This document shows, one piece after another, positions 1 to 8,769 of a stretch of DNA of 64,000 nt. The DNA comes from Azoarcus olearius (GTDB lineage Bacteria > Pseudomonadota > Gammaproteobacteria > Burkholderiales > Rhodocyclaceae), in NCBI RefSeq assembly GCF_001682385.1, contig NZ_CP016210.1:868001-932000 (forward strand), written 5' to 3'. Numbering within the stretch: the first letter of the stretch is position 1; each line of letters starts with the position of its first letter. Made by a program: the position numbers and the translations under genes. The notes under the pieces were generated by a model that searched no databases, was not told where the DNA came from, and worked only from the letters and a program-made list of their open reading frames with translations.

Positions 1-622
1 CGGCTACACCGCGCTGGCCGGGGTCAGTTTCGAGATCGCGCGTGGCGAACTGGTGGTGTTGTCGGGCCATTCCGGCGCGGGCAAGAGCACGCTGCTCAAG
101 CTCATCCCCGTCATCGAGCGGCCCACCGCGGGAACCGTCCGGATCAACGGCGAGGATGTGTCCCGCCTGCCGCGCCGCGCGATTCCCTACCTGCGGCGCA
201 ACCTCGGGCTGGTGCTGCAGGAAAGCCGCCTGCTGTTCGACCGCAACGTGTTCGACAACGTGATGCTGCCGCTGGTCATCACGGGTCACCCGCCGCGTGA
301 TGCCGCCAAAAGGGCCACGGCGGCGCTGGAGCGGGTGGGTCTGGCGGGCCGCGAGAAGGAAATGCCGGCCGGTCTTTCGGGCGGCGAGCAACAGCGCGTG
401 GCGATTGCGCGCGCGGTGGTCAACCGCCCGAGCGTCCTGATCGCCGACGAACCCACTGCGCACCTCGATCCGGCCTCGGCGGCGGGTATCGCCGCGCTGT
501 TCAAGTCCTTCCATAGCGCAGGTGTCACGGTGCTGGTGTCCACCCATGACGCCAGTCTGTTTGCCGAGAACGCTCCGCGCCGCCTGATGCTGAGCAAAGG
601 CTTGCTCGCGGAGGCCGCATGA
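1..622 (+). CDS. ftsE: Cell-division ABC transporter ATPase FtsE (5' end outside window)
   Basis: ATP-binding subunit of the FtsEX complex, which acts at the division septum on the cytoplasmic face and controls periplasmic murein hydrolases. About 206 residues are visible, in the frame beginning at base 2; the N-terminal start lies before the window. Walker A (GHSGAGKS), the ABC signature LSGGEQQR, Walker B (LIADEPTAHLD) and the H-loop STHD are all present. The stop overlaps the ftsX start by four bases (ATGA), so the two are translationally coupled. Family and gene order fit FtsE closely; the only limitation is the missing start. Confidence 0.95.
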   Translation, partial: GYTALAGVSFEIARGELVVLSGHSGAGKSTLLKLIPVIERPTAGTVRINGEDVSRLPRRAIPYLRRNLGLVLQESRLLFDRNVFDNVMLPLVITGHPPRDAAKRATAALERVGLAGREKEMPAGLSGGEQQRVAIARAVVNRPSVLIADEPTAHLDPASAAGIAALFKSFHSAGVTVLVSTHDASLFAENAPRRLMLSKGLLAEAA

Positions 623-1515
623 TCCACTGGCTCTATCTTCACCTGCGTGCGATCGCCCACGCGCTGCGGCGGCTGGCCAGCCAACCGCTCTGCACGCTGC
701 TGTCGGCGCTGGTGGTTGGCATCGCACTGTCCCTGCCTGCGGGCGGCTATCTGCTGCTCGACAACGTCTCGTCGCTGGTCCGCGGTGTCTCGGGTACGCC
801 CGAGATCAGCGTCTTCATGGCGCCCGGCGCCGGCGCGGCACAGGTGGCCGCGGTCGACCGGAACCTGAAGGCCGAGGCGGCACTGGCGAGCTATCGCTAC
901 GTATCGCGCGACGAGGCGCTCAAACAACTGGAGCGCAGCGGGCTGGGCGATGTGCTCGGGGGGCTGGCCGCCAATCCGCTGCCGGATGCCTTCATCGTCA
1001 GCCCGCGCGGGGAGGATCCGGCGCTGTTCGACCGGCTCGCGACCCAGATGAAGGGCTGGCCGGCGGTCGCCCACGTGCAGGTCGATTCCGCCTGGGTCAA
1101 ACGCCTGCATGCGCTGCTCGGGCTGGGGCGCTCCGCGGTGCTGATGCTCGCGGCACTGTTGGGGCTGGCGCTCGTGATCGTCACCTTCAACACCATCCGC
1201 CTGCAGATCATGACGCAGCGCGCCGAGATCGAAGTCAGCCGCCTGCTTGGCGCAACCGACCCGTTCATCCGCCGGCCGTTCTACTGGTTCGGCAGCCTGC
1301 AGGGCGCGCTCGGCGGGCTGGTGGCGCTGGGCACGGTGTGGCTGGGGGTGAAGGCGCTGGAGCGTCCGGTTGCAGCCCTGGCGGAAAGCTACGGCGCGGT
1401 GTTCGCGCTGAGCGGGCCGGGGGCGGTGGAGTCGGCGGTGGTAGTGGCCTTTGCCGCGGTGCTGGGCTGGATGGGGGCGGCGATCTCGGTGCGGCGACAC
1501 CTCGCCGGGGCTTGA
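619..1515 (+). CDS. ftsX: Cell-division protein FtsX, ABC permease
   Basis: Membrane partner of FtsE, 298 residues, the usual FtsX length. The topology reads as a cytoplasmic N-terminus, a first membrane segment near residues 25-50, a periplasmic domain near 55-165 (the part that in the family contacts amidase activators), then three further membrane segments, one around VLMLAALLGLALVIV. The ATG overlaps the ftsE stop. In many proteobacteria ftsX is followed by rpoH; here the next gene is ahpC behind its own regulatory region, so the division operon appears to end at ftsX. Confidence 0.95.
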   Translation: MIHWLYLHLRAIAHALRRLASQPLCTLLSALVVGIALSLPAGGYLLLDNVSSLVRGVSGTPEISVFMAPGAGAAQVAAVDRNLKAEAALASYRYVSRDEALKQLERSGLGDVLGGLAANPLPDAFIVSPRGEDPALFDRLATQMKGWPAVAHVQVDSAWVKRLHALLGLGRSAVLMLAALLGLALVIVTFNTIRLQIMTQRAEIEVSRLLGATDPFIRRPFYWFGSLQGALGGLVALGTVWLGVKALERPVAALAESYGAVFALSGPGAVESAVVVAFAAVLGWMGAAISVRRHLAGA

Positions 1516-1587
1516 AATCGGCCCGGCGGTGTTGCCATATAGGTAAAGTGGAACATGCGAGGTCACTGAGGGCGCTCGAAGCTTCTC

Positions 1588-1624
1588 ATAGTTGTTATCA
1601 ATGAGCGGTATCCTGATAATCAAT
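1588..1624 (+). promoter_or_regulatory. Candidate OxyR operator upstream of ahpC
   Basis: The 37 bases read ATAG-N7-CAAT-N7-ATCC-N7-CAAT. This follows the spacing of the OxyR consensus (ATAG-N7-CTAT-N7-ATAG-N7-CTAT), with the inner T and A of the first half also matching. The site ends about 85 bases before the ahpC ATG and lies just upstream of a weak -35 (near 1624) and a -10-like TTAAAC (about 1647-1652), a position suited to activation. OxyR control of ahpCF is well established in proteobacteria; occupation of this site is inference. Confidence 0.6.
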
Positions 1625-1708
1625 TAGAGCAATTCAGGCCCCGGTCTTAAACTTCAGCCATAGAGTTTTGTCACGCCGTTCCACTCACCCTGTTTTGGAG
1701 GATACGCA

Positions 1709-2272
1709 ATGTCCCTGATCAACACCCAAGTCCAGCCTTTCAAAGCCCAAGCCTACAAGAACGGCAAGTTCATCGAAGTGACCGACGCCGACCTGAAGGG
1801 CAAGTGGTCCGTGCTGATCTTCATGCCGGCCGCCTTCACCTTCAACTGCCCGACCGAAATCGAAGATGCGGCTGAACACTACGCCGAGTTCGAGAAGGCC
1901 GGTGCCGAGGTGTACATCGTCACCACCGACACCCACTTCTCCCACAAGGTGTGGCACGAAACCTCGCCCGCCGTGGGCAAGGCCAAGTTCGCGCTGGTTG
2001 GTGACCCGACCCACGCGCTGACCAACGCCTTCGACGTGCATATCGCCGAAGAAGGCCTGGCGCTGCGCGGCACCTTCATCATCAACCCGGAAGGCGTCAT
2101 CAAGACCATGGAAGTGCACGACAACGCCATCGCCCGCGATGTCACCGAAACCGTGCGCAAGCTGAAGGCCGCCCAATACGTCGCCTCGCACCCGAACGAA
2201 GTCTGCCCGGCCAAGTGGAAGGAAGGCGAAAAGACGCTGGCTCCGTCCATCGACCTGGTTGGCAAGATCTAA
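1709..2272 (+). CDS. ahpC: Alkyl hydroperoxide reductase peroxiredoxin AhpC
   Basis: Typical 2-Cys peroxiredoxin of 187 residues that reduces H2O2, organic peroxides and peroxynitrite in the cytoplasm, using electrons from AhpF. The peroxidatic cysteine is C47 in FTFNCPTE and the resolving cysteine is C166 in EVCPAKW; GDPTHALT and the C-terminal LVGKI ending match the AhpC subfamily. The ribosome site GGAGGATACGCA precedes the ATG. It is the first gene of an ahpCF pair, 129 bases from ahpF, and is preceded by an OxyR-like site. Confidence 0.97.
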   Translation: MSLINTQVQPFKAQAYKNGKFIEVTDADLKGKWSVLIFMPAAFTFNCPTEIEDAAEHYAEFEKAGAEVYIVTTDTHFSHKVWHETSPAVGKAKFALVGDPTHALTNAFDVHIAEEGLALRGTFIINPEGVIKTMEVHDNAIARDVTETVRKLKAAQYVASHPNEVCPAKWKEGEKTLAPSIDLVGKI

Positions 2273-2401
2273 GCAGCCGCTGCAATCTGCCCGGGCCCAT
2301 CCGGCCCGGGGCGATGTGCTCTGCAGCCGGCCATGCGCCGGCTGTGTCGTATCTGGCTGCCGAAAACACCGGCGGCGCCGAACAAGCAAGGAAAAATCAT
2401 C

Positions 2402-3955
2402 ATGCTGGACGCCAACATCAAGACTCAACTGAAAGCCTATCTGGAGCGGGTGACGCAGCCGATCGAGATCGTGGCGTCGCTGGACGATGGCGCGAAGTCG
2501 CGCGAAATGCAGGAACTGCTGGCCGACGTCGCCGAGCAGTCCCACCTGATCACCGTGATCGAGCGGCGCGACGACAATGAGCGCAAGCCCTCGTTCTCGG
2601 TCGGCCCCAAGGGCGGAGAGGCGCGCGTGCGCTTTGCCGGCCTGCCGATGGGCCACGAATTCACCTCGCTCATCCTCGCGCTGCTGCAGTCGGCGGGTTA
2701 TCCGCCGAAGGTCGAAGCCGACGTGATCGAGCAGATCAAGGCGCTCGAAGGCGAGTTCAACTTCGAGACCTACATCTCGCTGTCCTGCCACAACTGCCCG
2801 GACGTGGTGCAGGCCTTGAACCTGCTGTCCATCCTCAACCCCAACATCCGCCACACCATGATCGACGGCGGCGTGTTCCAGGAAGAGGTCGAGAAGCGCC
2901 AGATCATGGCGGTGCCCACCGTCTATCTCAACGGCCAGGAGTTTGGCGCCGGCCGCATGGAACTCGGTGAAATCCTCGCCAAGATCGACACCGGTGCGGC
3001 CAAGCGCGACGCGGCCAAGCTCTCCGCCAAGGACGTGTTCGACGTGCTCGTCGTCGGCGGCGGTCCGGCGGGCGCCGCGGCGGCGATCTACGCGGCGCGC
3101 AAGGGCATCCGCACCGGCGTGCTGGCCGAACGCTTCGGCGGCCAGGTGATGGACACGCTCGCGATCGAGAACTTCATCTCGGTGAAGGAAACCGAAGGTC
3201 CGAAGCTCGCGATGGCGCTGGAGGAGCACGTCAAGCAGTACGAGGTCGACGTGATGAACCTGCAGCGGGCGACCGCACTGGTGCCGGGCGACATCCACGA
3301 GGTCAGGCTTGAAAACGGTGGCACGCTGAAGGCGAAGACGGTGATTCTGGCGACCGGGGCGCGCTGGCGCGAAATGAACGTGCCGGGCGAAAAGGAATAC
3401 CGCGGCAAGGGCGTGGCTTACTGCCCGCACTGCGACGGCCCGCTGTTCAAGGGCAAGCGCGTGGCGGTGATCGGCGGCGGCAACTCCGGCGTTGAAGCCG
3501 CGATCGATCTCGCCGGCATCGTCGCCCATGTCACGCTGCTGGAATTTGCCGACACCCTGCGTGCGGACGCGGTGCTGCAGAAGAAGCTCGCCAGCCTGCC
3601 CAACGTCACGGTGATCAAGAGCGCACAGACCACCGAGGTGACCGGGGCCGAAAAGGTGAATGGCCTGGTGTACAAGGACCGCGTGAGCGGCGAAGAAAAG
3701 CGCCTGGAGCTGGAAGGCATCTTCGTGCAGATCGGTCTGCTGCCCAACACCGACTTCCTGAAGGGCACGGTCGAACTCACCCGCTTCGGGGAGATCATCG
3801 TCGATGCCAAGGGTCAGACCTCGGTGCCGGGCGTATTCGCCGCGGGCGACTGCACCACGGTGCCGTACAAGCAGATCATCATCGCGATGGGTGAGGGATC
3901 AAAGGCCTCGCTGGCGGCCTTCGATCACCTGATCCGGACGTCGGTGCCTGCCTGA
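2402..3955 (+). CDS. ahpF: Alkyl hydroperoxide reductase flavoprotein AhpF
   Basis: NADH:AhpC disulfide reductase, 517 residues (E. coli AhpF has 521). The N-terminal thioredoxin-like double domain carries the redox pair C129/C132 in SCHNCPD. The thioredoxin-reductase-like part has the FAD motif [10 protein letters not shown], the CPHC pair at C341/C344, the NAD-binding [10 protein letters not shown] and the closing FAD motif GVFAAGDCT. The frame is open further upstream, but the ATG at 2402 follows AAGGAAAAAT and gives the family length, so I choose it. It recycles oxidised AhpC and is probably co-transcribed with ahpC. Confidence 0.97.
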   Translation: MLDANIKTQLKAYLERVTQPIEIVASLDDGAKSREMQELLADVAEQSHLITVIERRDDNERKPSFSVGPKGGEARVRFAGLPMGHEFTSLILALLQSAGYPPKVEADVIEQIKALEGEFNFETYISLSCHNCPDVVQALNLLSILNPNIRHTMIDGGVFQEEVEKRQIMAVPTVYLNGQEFGAGRMELGEILAKIDTGAAKRDAAKLSAKDVFDVLVVGGGPAGAAAAIYAARKGIRTGVLAERFGGQVMDTLAIENFISVKETEGPKLAMALEEHVKQYEVDVMNLQRATALVPGDIHEVRLENGGTLKAKTVILATGARWREMNVPGEKEYRGKGVAYCPHCDGPLFKGKRVAVIGGGNSGVEAAIDLAGIVAHVTLLEFADTLRADAVLQKKLASLPNVTVIKSAQTTEVTGAEKVNGLVYKDRVSGEEKRLELEGIFVQIGLLPNTDFLKGTVELTRFGEIIVDAKGQTSVPGVFAAGDCTTVPYKQIIIAMGEGSKASLAAFDHLIRTSVPA

Positions 3956-3978
3956 GCCTTCCGGTCGCCATGTACGGA

Positions 3979-4003
3979 AATCCCGCCCGGTGGCGGGATT
4001 TTC
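3979..4003 (+). terminator. Terminator after ahpF
   Basis: A 9-bp perfect stem (AATCCCGCC / GGCGGGATT) around the loop CGGT, followed by TTC, starts 24 bases after the ahpF stop. It fits a rho-independent terminator with a short U tract closing the ahpCF operon. Confidence 0.7.
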
Positions 4004-4052
4004 GCTTCCAAGGGGTCGATACGACTTTCGTGTGATCGACGCGGGAAATGAA

Positions 4053-4094
4053 AAGCCCCTGTGGTCACGGCAAACGCCGCGAAAACAGGGGCTT
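4053..4094 (-). terminator. Terminator for tRNA-Met
   Basis: The arms AAGCCCCTGT and ACAGGGGCTT pair perfectly over 10 bp around a 22-base loop that holds a small CGGC/GCCG hairpin. Read on the minus strand the second arm runs into TTTTCATTTCC. It lies just beyond the tRNA 3' end and probably terminates its transcript. Confidence 0.65.
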
Positions 4095-4104
4095 GAAATT
4101 TTTG

Positions 4105-4181
4105 TGGTGGTGATGGGCGGAATCGAACCGCCGACCTACGGGTTATGAATCCGTCGCTCTAACCGTCTGAGCTACATCACC
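4105..4181 (-). tRNA. tRNA-Met (anticodon CAT), elongator type
   Basis: A 77-base cloverleaf including an encoded CCA. The acceptor arms GGTGATG and CATCACC pair fully, the T arm is GGCGG-TTCGATT-CCGCC, and the anticodon loop is TTCATAA with CAT. The first base pair is G1-C72, unlike the C1xA72 mismatch of proteobacterial initiator tRNA, and the anticodon stem lacks three G-C pairs at its base, so this is the elongator form (or possibly the lysidine-modified Ile-CAT, which sequence alone does not exclude). Bases 31 and 39 form an A-C mismatch next to the anticodon loop. Confidence 0.9.
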
Positions 4182-4194
4182 AACCGAGCGCGCG

Positions 4195-4224
4195 AATATA
4201 GCGGGTTGCGGAGGGTGCCGTCAA
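4195..4224 (-). promoter_or_regulatory. Sigma-70 promoter of tRNA-Met
   Basis: On the minus strand, TTGACG (4219-4224) and TATATT (4195-4200) are separated by 18 bases, with the -10 ending 13 bases before the tRNA 5' end. A GC-rich discriminator follows the -10, as is common for stable-RNA promoters. Confidence 0.75.
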
Positions 4225-4331
4225 TACGTGGGCGGCGGTCGCGCGGACGGCGGTCCCCCGGCGACTGTGCGGAAGTTGAGCAGAGGGCTTGATTTATAAA
4301 GGGGTTTGAATTGACAGGGGGAGGTGCTTCG

Positions 4332-4730
4332 GTGATCATCGGCGCTCCCCCTTTTTGTCTGCCGCGTTCTGCGGGCCCTTCCTTGCGCGCGCTTCGCTCC
4401 CTCTTCGTTGTCCTTCTGCTGCTGCCGCTCGCGGCCGGTGGGGTGCTGGCGTCGCTGACCCGCAGCTTTCCGCCCGACGCCCAGCGCGTGGTGATGGTCT
4501 TTGCGGGGGCGGGAACGGTGAAGATCAAGGCAGGCAGTTTCTTCAAGAGCGATCGCGTGCTGACGCTGAGTCCCGGCGCGCAGATTCGCGACACCGACAA
4601 CCGCATCGTGATGCCGACGGCCATTGCCGGCGAGTACAAGGTGCGGGCGCAAATCGACAACGCGGGCCAGGTGCACCGGGTGTGGGTGCTTACCCCGGCG
4701 GAAATCGCGGTGGTCGACCCCAAGCAGTAA
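4332..4730 (+). CDS. Small exported protein of unknown function upstream of miaB
   Basis: I do not recognise a family. The GTG at 4332 is preceded by a strong AGGGGGAGGT site and gives 132 residues; TTG codons at 4311 and 4383 are alternative starts. After a short N-terminus comes a hydrophobic run ([17 protein letters not shown]) that looks like a signal peptide or anchor, then about 85 residues predicted to be mostly beta strand. Part of this stretch runs from [10 protein letters not shown] through [16 protein letters not shown] to YKVRAQID. It ends 14 bases before miaB and is probably co-transcribed with it. A periplasmic role is inference. Confidence 0.75.
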   Translation: MIIGAPPFCLPRSAGPSLRALRSLFVVLLLLPLAAGGVLASLTRSFPPDAQRVVMVFAGAGTVKIKAGSFFKSDRVLTLSPGAQIRDTDNRIVMPTAIAGEYKVRAQIDNAGQVHRVWVLTPAEIAVVDPKQ

Positions 4731-4744
4731 ACGGAATTTCCCCG

Positions 4745-6094
4745 ATGAAGAAGCTCTACATCCGCACCTTCGGGTGCCAGATGAACGAGTACGACTCCGA
4801 AAAGATGGCGGACGTGCTCGGTGCCGGCGAAGGCATTGCCAAGACGGACAACCCGGAGGAGGCGGACGTCATCCTCTTCAACACCTGCTCCGTGCGCGAG
4901 AAGGCGCAGGAAAAGGTGTTCCACGACCTCGGGCGAGTCAAGCACCTGAAGCAGCTCAAGCCCGATCTCATCATCGGTGTCGGTGGCTGTGTAGCGAGCC
5001 AGGAAGGCGACGCCATCGTCGCCCGCGCGCCTTATGTGGACGTGGTCTTCGGGCCGCAAACCCTGCACCGGCTGCCGGCGCTGATCGCGGCGCGCAAGCA
5101 GAGCGGCCGCTCGCAGGTGGATATCTCGTTTCCCGAGATCGAGAAGTTCGACGCCATGCCGCCCGCGCGGGTCGAAGGGGCGAGCGCTTTCGTGTCGATC
5201 ATGGAAGGCTGTTCCAAGTACTGCACCTTCTGCGTCGTGCCTTATACCCGCGGCGAGGAGATCTCGCGCCCGCTCGAAGACGTGCTGGCGGAGATTGCCG
5301 GCCTGGCGGAGCAGGGCGTCAAGGAAGTGACGCTGCTCGGCCAGAACGTCAACGCCTGGCGCGGCGAGATCGTGCGTGACGCGGGCGAGGAGGGCGACTT
5401 TGCCTTCCTGCTCGAATGCGTCGCGGAGATTCCCGGCATCGAGCGCATCCGCTACACGACCTCGCACCCGCGCGAGATGACGCAGCGCCTGTTCGACGCC
5501 TACGTGAAGATCCCCAAGCTGGTGTCGCAGCTGCATCTGCCGGTCCAGTCGGGCTCCGACCGCATCCTGGCGGCGATGAAGCGCGGCTACTCGGTGCTCG
5601 AGTTCAAGTCCATCGTGCGCAAGCTGCGCTCGGCGCGCCCCGACCTGTCGCTGTCGTCCGACTTCATCGTCGGCTTCCCCGGCGAAACCGAGGAAGATTT
5701 CGAGAAGACGATGAAGCTGATCGACGAGGTCGGCTTCGACGGCTCCTTCAGCTTTGTCTACAGCGCCCGACCCGGCACGCCCGCCGCGGACCTCGAAGAT
5801 CCGGTGCCGCAGGAGACCAAGCTGGCGTGGCTTGCCCGGCTGCAAAAGCGCATCGACGAACAGGCCCAGGCGGTCAGCCAGTCGATGGTGGGCAGCGTGC
5901 AGCGCATCCTGGTCGAGGGCGTCTCGCGCAAGAGCGCCGAGGAACTGATGGGGCGCACCGACAACAATCGCGTGGTCAACTTCCCGGCGCCGTCGCCCCA
6001 CCGCGACCGGCTCGTCGGCCAGTTCATCGAGGTGCGGATCACCTCGGCGCTGCCGCACAGCCTGCGCGGCGAAATCCTTACCCGGGAAAGCTGA
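4745..6094 (+). CDS. miaB: tRNA-2-methylthio-N6-isopentenyladenosine synthase MiaB
   Basis: Radical-SAM methylthiotransferase that converts i6A37 to ms2i6A37 in tRNA. It has 449 residues. The N-terminal UPF0004 domain carries the auxiliary-cluster cysteines C11 ([10 protein letters not shown]), C48 (NTCSVRE) and C82 (GGCVAS). The radical-SAM motif is C156-x3-C160-x2-C163 (CSKYCTFC), and a TRAM RNA-binding domain closes the protein. NEYDS and the lengths between cysteines mark MiaB rather than RimO or MtaB. The ATG at 4745 is the start that gives the family N-terminus. The stop overlaps the phoH ATG by one base. Confidence 0.96.
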   Translation: MKKLYIRTFGCQMNEYDSEKMADVLGAGEGIAKTDNPEEADVILFNTCSVREKAQEKVFHDLGRVKHLKQLKPDLIIGVGGCVASQEGDAIVARAPYVDVVFGPQTLHRLPALIAARKQSGRSQVDISFPEIEKFDAMPPARVEGASAFVSIMEGCSKYCTFCVVPYTRGEEISRPLEDVLAEIAGLAEQGVKEVTLLGQNVNAWRGEIVRDAGEEGDFAFLLECVAEIPGIERIRYTTSHPREMTQRLFDAYVKIPKLVSQLHLPVQSGSDRILAAMKRGYSVLEFKSIVRKLRSARPDLSLSSDFIVGFPGETEEDFEKTMKLIDEVGFDGSFSFVYSARPGTPAADLEDPVPQETKLAWLARLQKRIDEQAQAVSQSMVGSVQRILVEGVSRKSAEELMGRTDNNRVVNFPAPSPHRDRLVGQFIEVRITSALPHSLRGEILTRES

Positions 6095-7077
6095 TGGCCA
6101 AGATTCTGGAAGTGTTCTTCGAGCCGGTGGATAACCTCCGGCTGGCGCGCTTGTGCGGGGTGCTGGACGAGAACCTGCGCCAGATCGAGAACGCCTTCGA
6201 CATCACCGTGACCCGCCGTGGCGAACAGTTCACGCTGCACGGCCATCCCGCCCAGGTGCTGCGCGGCGAGATGGCGCTCAAGCACTTCTACGAGCGCGCC
6301 GAGAAGGACCTGACGGTGGACGACGTGCAACTCGGCCTGATCGAGATCGCCAATCGCGGTGAGAACCCGCTGCCGGCGCCGGCGCTGCTCACGCGCCGCT
6401 CCGAACTCCACGGTCGCACCCCGCGCCAGGTCGAATACCTGCGCCACATCCAGGATCACGACATCACCTTCGGCATTGGTCCGGCGGGCACGGGCAAGAC
6501 CTATCTGGCGGTGGCCAGCGCGGTCGACGCTTTCGAGCGCGACCTGGTCGAGCGCATCATCCTGACCCGGCCCGCGGTGGAAGCGGGCGAGCGCCTCGGT
6601 TTCCTGCCCGGCGATCTCGCCCAGAAGGTCGATCCCTACCTGCGGCCGCTCTACGACGCCCTCTACGATCTGATGGGCTTCGATCGCGTGGCCAAGCTCT
6701 TCGAGCGCGGCAGCATCGAGATTGCCCCGCTGGCCTTCATGCGCGGGCGCACGCTCAACAACGCCTTCATTATCCTCGACGAGGCGCAGAACACGACGCC
6801 CGAGCAGATGAAGATGTTCCTCACGCGCATCGGTTTCGGCGCCAAGGCGGTGGTCACGGGCGATCTCACCCAGGTCGATCTGCCGCGCGCCACCCGCAGC
6901 GGTCTGCGCGAGGCGCGCGAGGTGCTTGCCGGCGTGCGCGGGATCGCATTTACCGAATTCAAGAAGGAAGACGTGGTGCGCCATCCGCTGGTCGCACGCA
7001 TCGTCGAAGCCTATGACAACCAGGCGGCGCGACAGGCCGAGGCCCACAAGAAGGATGCAGGTGAAGAACATGCCTAA
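6094..7077 (+). CDS. phoH: PhoH-family ATPase (YbeZ)
   Basis: Cytoplasmic P-loop ATPase of the PhoH/YbeZ family, 327 residues, linked by conserved gene order to the RNase YbeY and to ribosome and RNA quality control. An N-terminal region of about 110 residues precedes the ATPase core. Walker A is GPAGTGKT at 129-136 and Walker B is IILDEAQ with D229 and E230. The start overlaps the miaB stop and its 3' end overlaps the ybeY start. The miaB-phoH-ybeY-corC-lnt order is the classical proteobacterial arrangement. Confidence 0.95.
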   Translation: MAKILEVFFEPVDNLRLARLCGVLDENLRQIENAFDITVTRRGEQFTLHGHPAQVLRGEMALKHFYERAEKDLTVDDVQLGLIEIANRGENPLPAPALLTRRSELHGRTPRQVEYLRHIQDHDITFGIGPAGTGKTYLAVASAVDAFERDLVERIILTRPAVEAGERLGFLPGDLAQKVDPYLRPLYDALYDLMGFDRVAKLFERGSIEIAPLAFMRGRTLNNAFIILDEAQNTTPEQMKMFLTRIGFGAKAVVTGDLTQVDLPRATRSGLREAREVLAGVRGIAFTEFKKEDVVRHPLVARIVEAYDNQAARQAEAHKKDAGEEHA

Positions 7078-7828
7078 GCAGGCGGACGGGGTGCGCATCG
7101 TCGCGGTGGATGCCGCCGGCAAGAGCTCGCGGATCAAGGCCGAGCGCCTGGAGATCGACTACGGCGACGGCCGCCGCCTGACCCTGACGCTGCCCAACGA
7201 CGGGTGGGCGCATCTCGACATCGAAGCCGACGTGGCCGGGGACGACGACGGCGACCTGCCGGTGATCACGATCCAGCCGAGCGCGTGCAATGCGGTCGCG
7301 CTGCGGGTCGAGGTCGTGCAGCAACCGCAGGTCGCCGACATCGACCTGCCGGTGGCCGCCAAGCTGCCGGTGCTGACGCTGGAGGTGCAGAAGGCGCTCG
7401 ACGGTGGCGACAAGGCGGCCGCCCCCAAGAAGCACCAGATCCGGCGCTGGGCGCAGGCCGCGCTGCGCACCGACGCCGAGGTTACCGTCCGGCTGGTCGG
7501 CGAGACCGAGGGGCGGGCGCTCAACCTGGGGTATCGCGGCAAGGACTACGCCACCAACGTCCTGACCTTCGTCTATGGTGAGGAAGGAGGCGCTCCGGCG
7601 GTCGAAGGCATGCCCTTGATGGGCGATCTGGTGCTGTGCGTCCCCGTGGTGGTGCGTGAAGCGGCCGAGCAGGGCAAGTCGCTCGATGCCCATTTCGCCC
7701 ATCTGGTGGTGCACGGCATGCTGCATCTGCAGGGCCTGGACCACGAAGACGACGCCGAGGCCGAGGCGATGGAAACGGCGGAGACGAACATTCTGCGGGG
7801 CCTCGGCTACGCCAACCCTTACGCCTGA
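7070..7828 (+). CDS. ybeY: Endoribonuclease YbeY with an extra N-terminal domain
   Basis: Zinc-dependent RNase for 16S rRNA 3'-end maturation and ribosome quality control. The C-terminal 150 residues are a standard Ybe[18 protein letters not shown], then GDLVLC, then the zinc triad H215-x3-H219-x5-H225 in [11 protein letters not shown]. The protein has 252 residues, about 95 more than typical YbeY. The ATG at 7070 has a good AGGTG site inside phoH; I see no ribosome site in front of the canonical domain, so the extension is probably translated. The added part (residues 1-95) looks beta-rich, with a [12 protein letters not shown] segment and a [18 protein letters not shown] segment. Confidence 0.9.
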   Translation: MPKQADGVRIVAVDAAGKSSRIKAERLEIDYGDGRRLTLTLPNDGWAHLDIEADVAGDDDGDLPVITIQPSACNAVALRVEVVQQPQVADIDLPVAAKLPVLTLEVQKALDGGDKAAAPKKHQIRRWAQAALRTDAEVTVRLVGETEGRALNLGYRGKDYATNVLTFVYGEEGGAPAVEGMPLMGDLVLCVPVVVREAAEQGKSLDAHFAHLVVHGMLHLQGLDHEDDAEAEAMETAETNILRGLGYANPYA

Positions 7829-7848
7829 GGAGGCACGCGGGAAGATCG

Positions 7849-7900
7849 AGGATTTGGGAGCGTACGTAACACGCATGAAACTTGCTCGGTCCCAAATCCT
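7849..7900. repeat. Perfect 11-bp inverted repeat between ybeY and corC
   Basis: AGGATTTGGGA (7849-7859) and TCCCAAATCCT (7890-7900) are perfect complements around a 30-base loop and occupy most of the 95-base ybeY-corC gap. No U tract follows, so a rho-independent terminator is unlikely; an mRNA-stabilising or processing hairpin, or an operator, is possible. Confidence 0.6.
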
Positions 7901-7923
7901 GGTTCTTGTCTACCGCACCCTAC

Positions 7924-8769
7924 ATGGATAGTGTCCCTAGTAAACCGACCCTGCTCGAACGGCTGTCTTCCATGCTCTCGCGAGAGCCGGAAGACCGCGA
8001 CGAGTTGCTGGTCCTGCTGCACGCCGCGCTCGAGCGCGGCCTGCTCGATGCCGACGCCTTCTCGATCATCGAGGGCGCGTTGCAGGTTTCCGAACTCCAG
8101 GTCCGCGACGTGATGGTGTCGCGCTCGCGCATGGATGTCATCCGCCTCGCCGACCCCATGGAGCGCATCGCCGAGTTCGTCATCGATACCGCGCATTCGC
8201 GCTTTCCGGCGGTGGGTGAAAGCAAGGACGACGTGGTCGGCATCCTGCTGGCCAAGGACCTGTTGCGCTACTTCGCCGGGCGTGAATTCAACCTGCGCGA
8301 AATGCTGCGGCCGGCCGTGTTCGTGCCGGAGTCCAAGCGCCTCAACGTGCTGCTGCGCGAATTCCGCGTCAGCCACAATCACATGGCCATCGTCGTCGAT
8401 GAGTACGGCGGCGTATCCGGCCTGATCACCATCGAAGACGTGCTCGAACAGATCGTCGGTGACATCGAGGACGAGTACGACTTCGACGAGATCGGCGCGC
8501 GCATCCGGCTGGATCACAAGGGCCGCTACCGGGTGCAGGCGAGCACCGAGATCGAGGACTTCAATGCGGCCTTCGGCACCCGCTGCCATGAGGAGGACGT
8601 CGATACCATCGGCGGCCTGATCCTGCGGCGGCTCGGGCGCCTGCCGGTGCGCGGCGAGGTGATCGACGTCGACGGGCTGCGGGTGCAGGTCCTGCGCGCC
8701 GACAGCCGTCGCATCCACACCTTGCTGGTCGAGCGTCTGCCGCAGGTTTCCGACGTGACGGCGAACTGA
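7924..8769 (+). CDS. corC: CorC/YbeX family CBS-domain protein
   Basis: Cytoplasmic protein of the CorC/HlyC family, 281 residues, associated with magnesium and cobalt resistance; in the literature it is also linked to ribosome maturation. An N-terminal acidic region is followed by a tandem CBS pair (about residues 60-180, with VRDVMVSRSRMDVI and NHMAIVVDEYGGVSG). A C-terminal CorC_HlyC FAD-like domain follows (EIEDFNAAFGT, DVDTIGGLI). The ATG at 7924 gives the family N-terminus. The stop overlaps the lnt ATG. Unlike full-length HlyC relatives it has no transmembrane domain. Confidence 0.93.
   Translation: MDSVPSKPTLLERLSSMLSREPEDRDELLVLLHAALERGLLDADAFSIIEGALQVSELQVRDVMVSRSRMDVIRLADPMERIAEFVIDTAHSRFPAVGESKDDVVGILLAKDLLRYFAGREFNLREMLRPAVFVPESKRLNVLLREFRVSHNHMAIVVDEYGGVSGLITIEDVLEQIVGDIEDEYDFDEIGARIRLDHKGRYRVQASTEIEDFNAAFGTRCHEEDVDTIGGLILRRLGRLPVRGEVIDVDGLRVQVLRADSRRIHTLLVERLPQVSDVTAN

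Noticed and set aside
1685-3529. Antisense open frame of 614 codons opposite ahpC and ahpF
   Set aside because: No recognisable domain and fully overlaps two canonical genes with proper ribosome sites.
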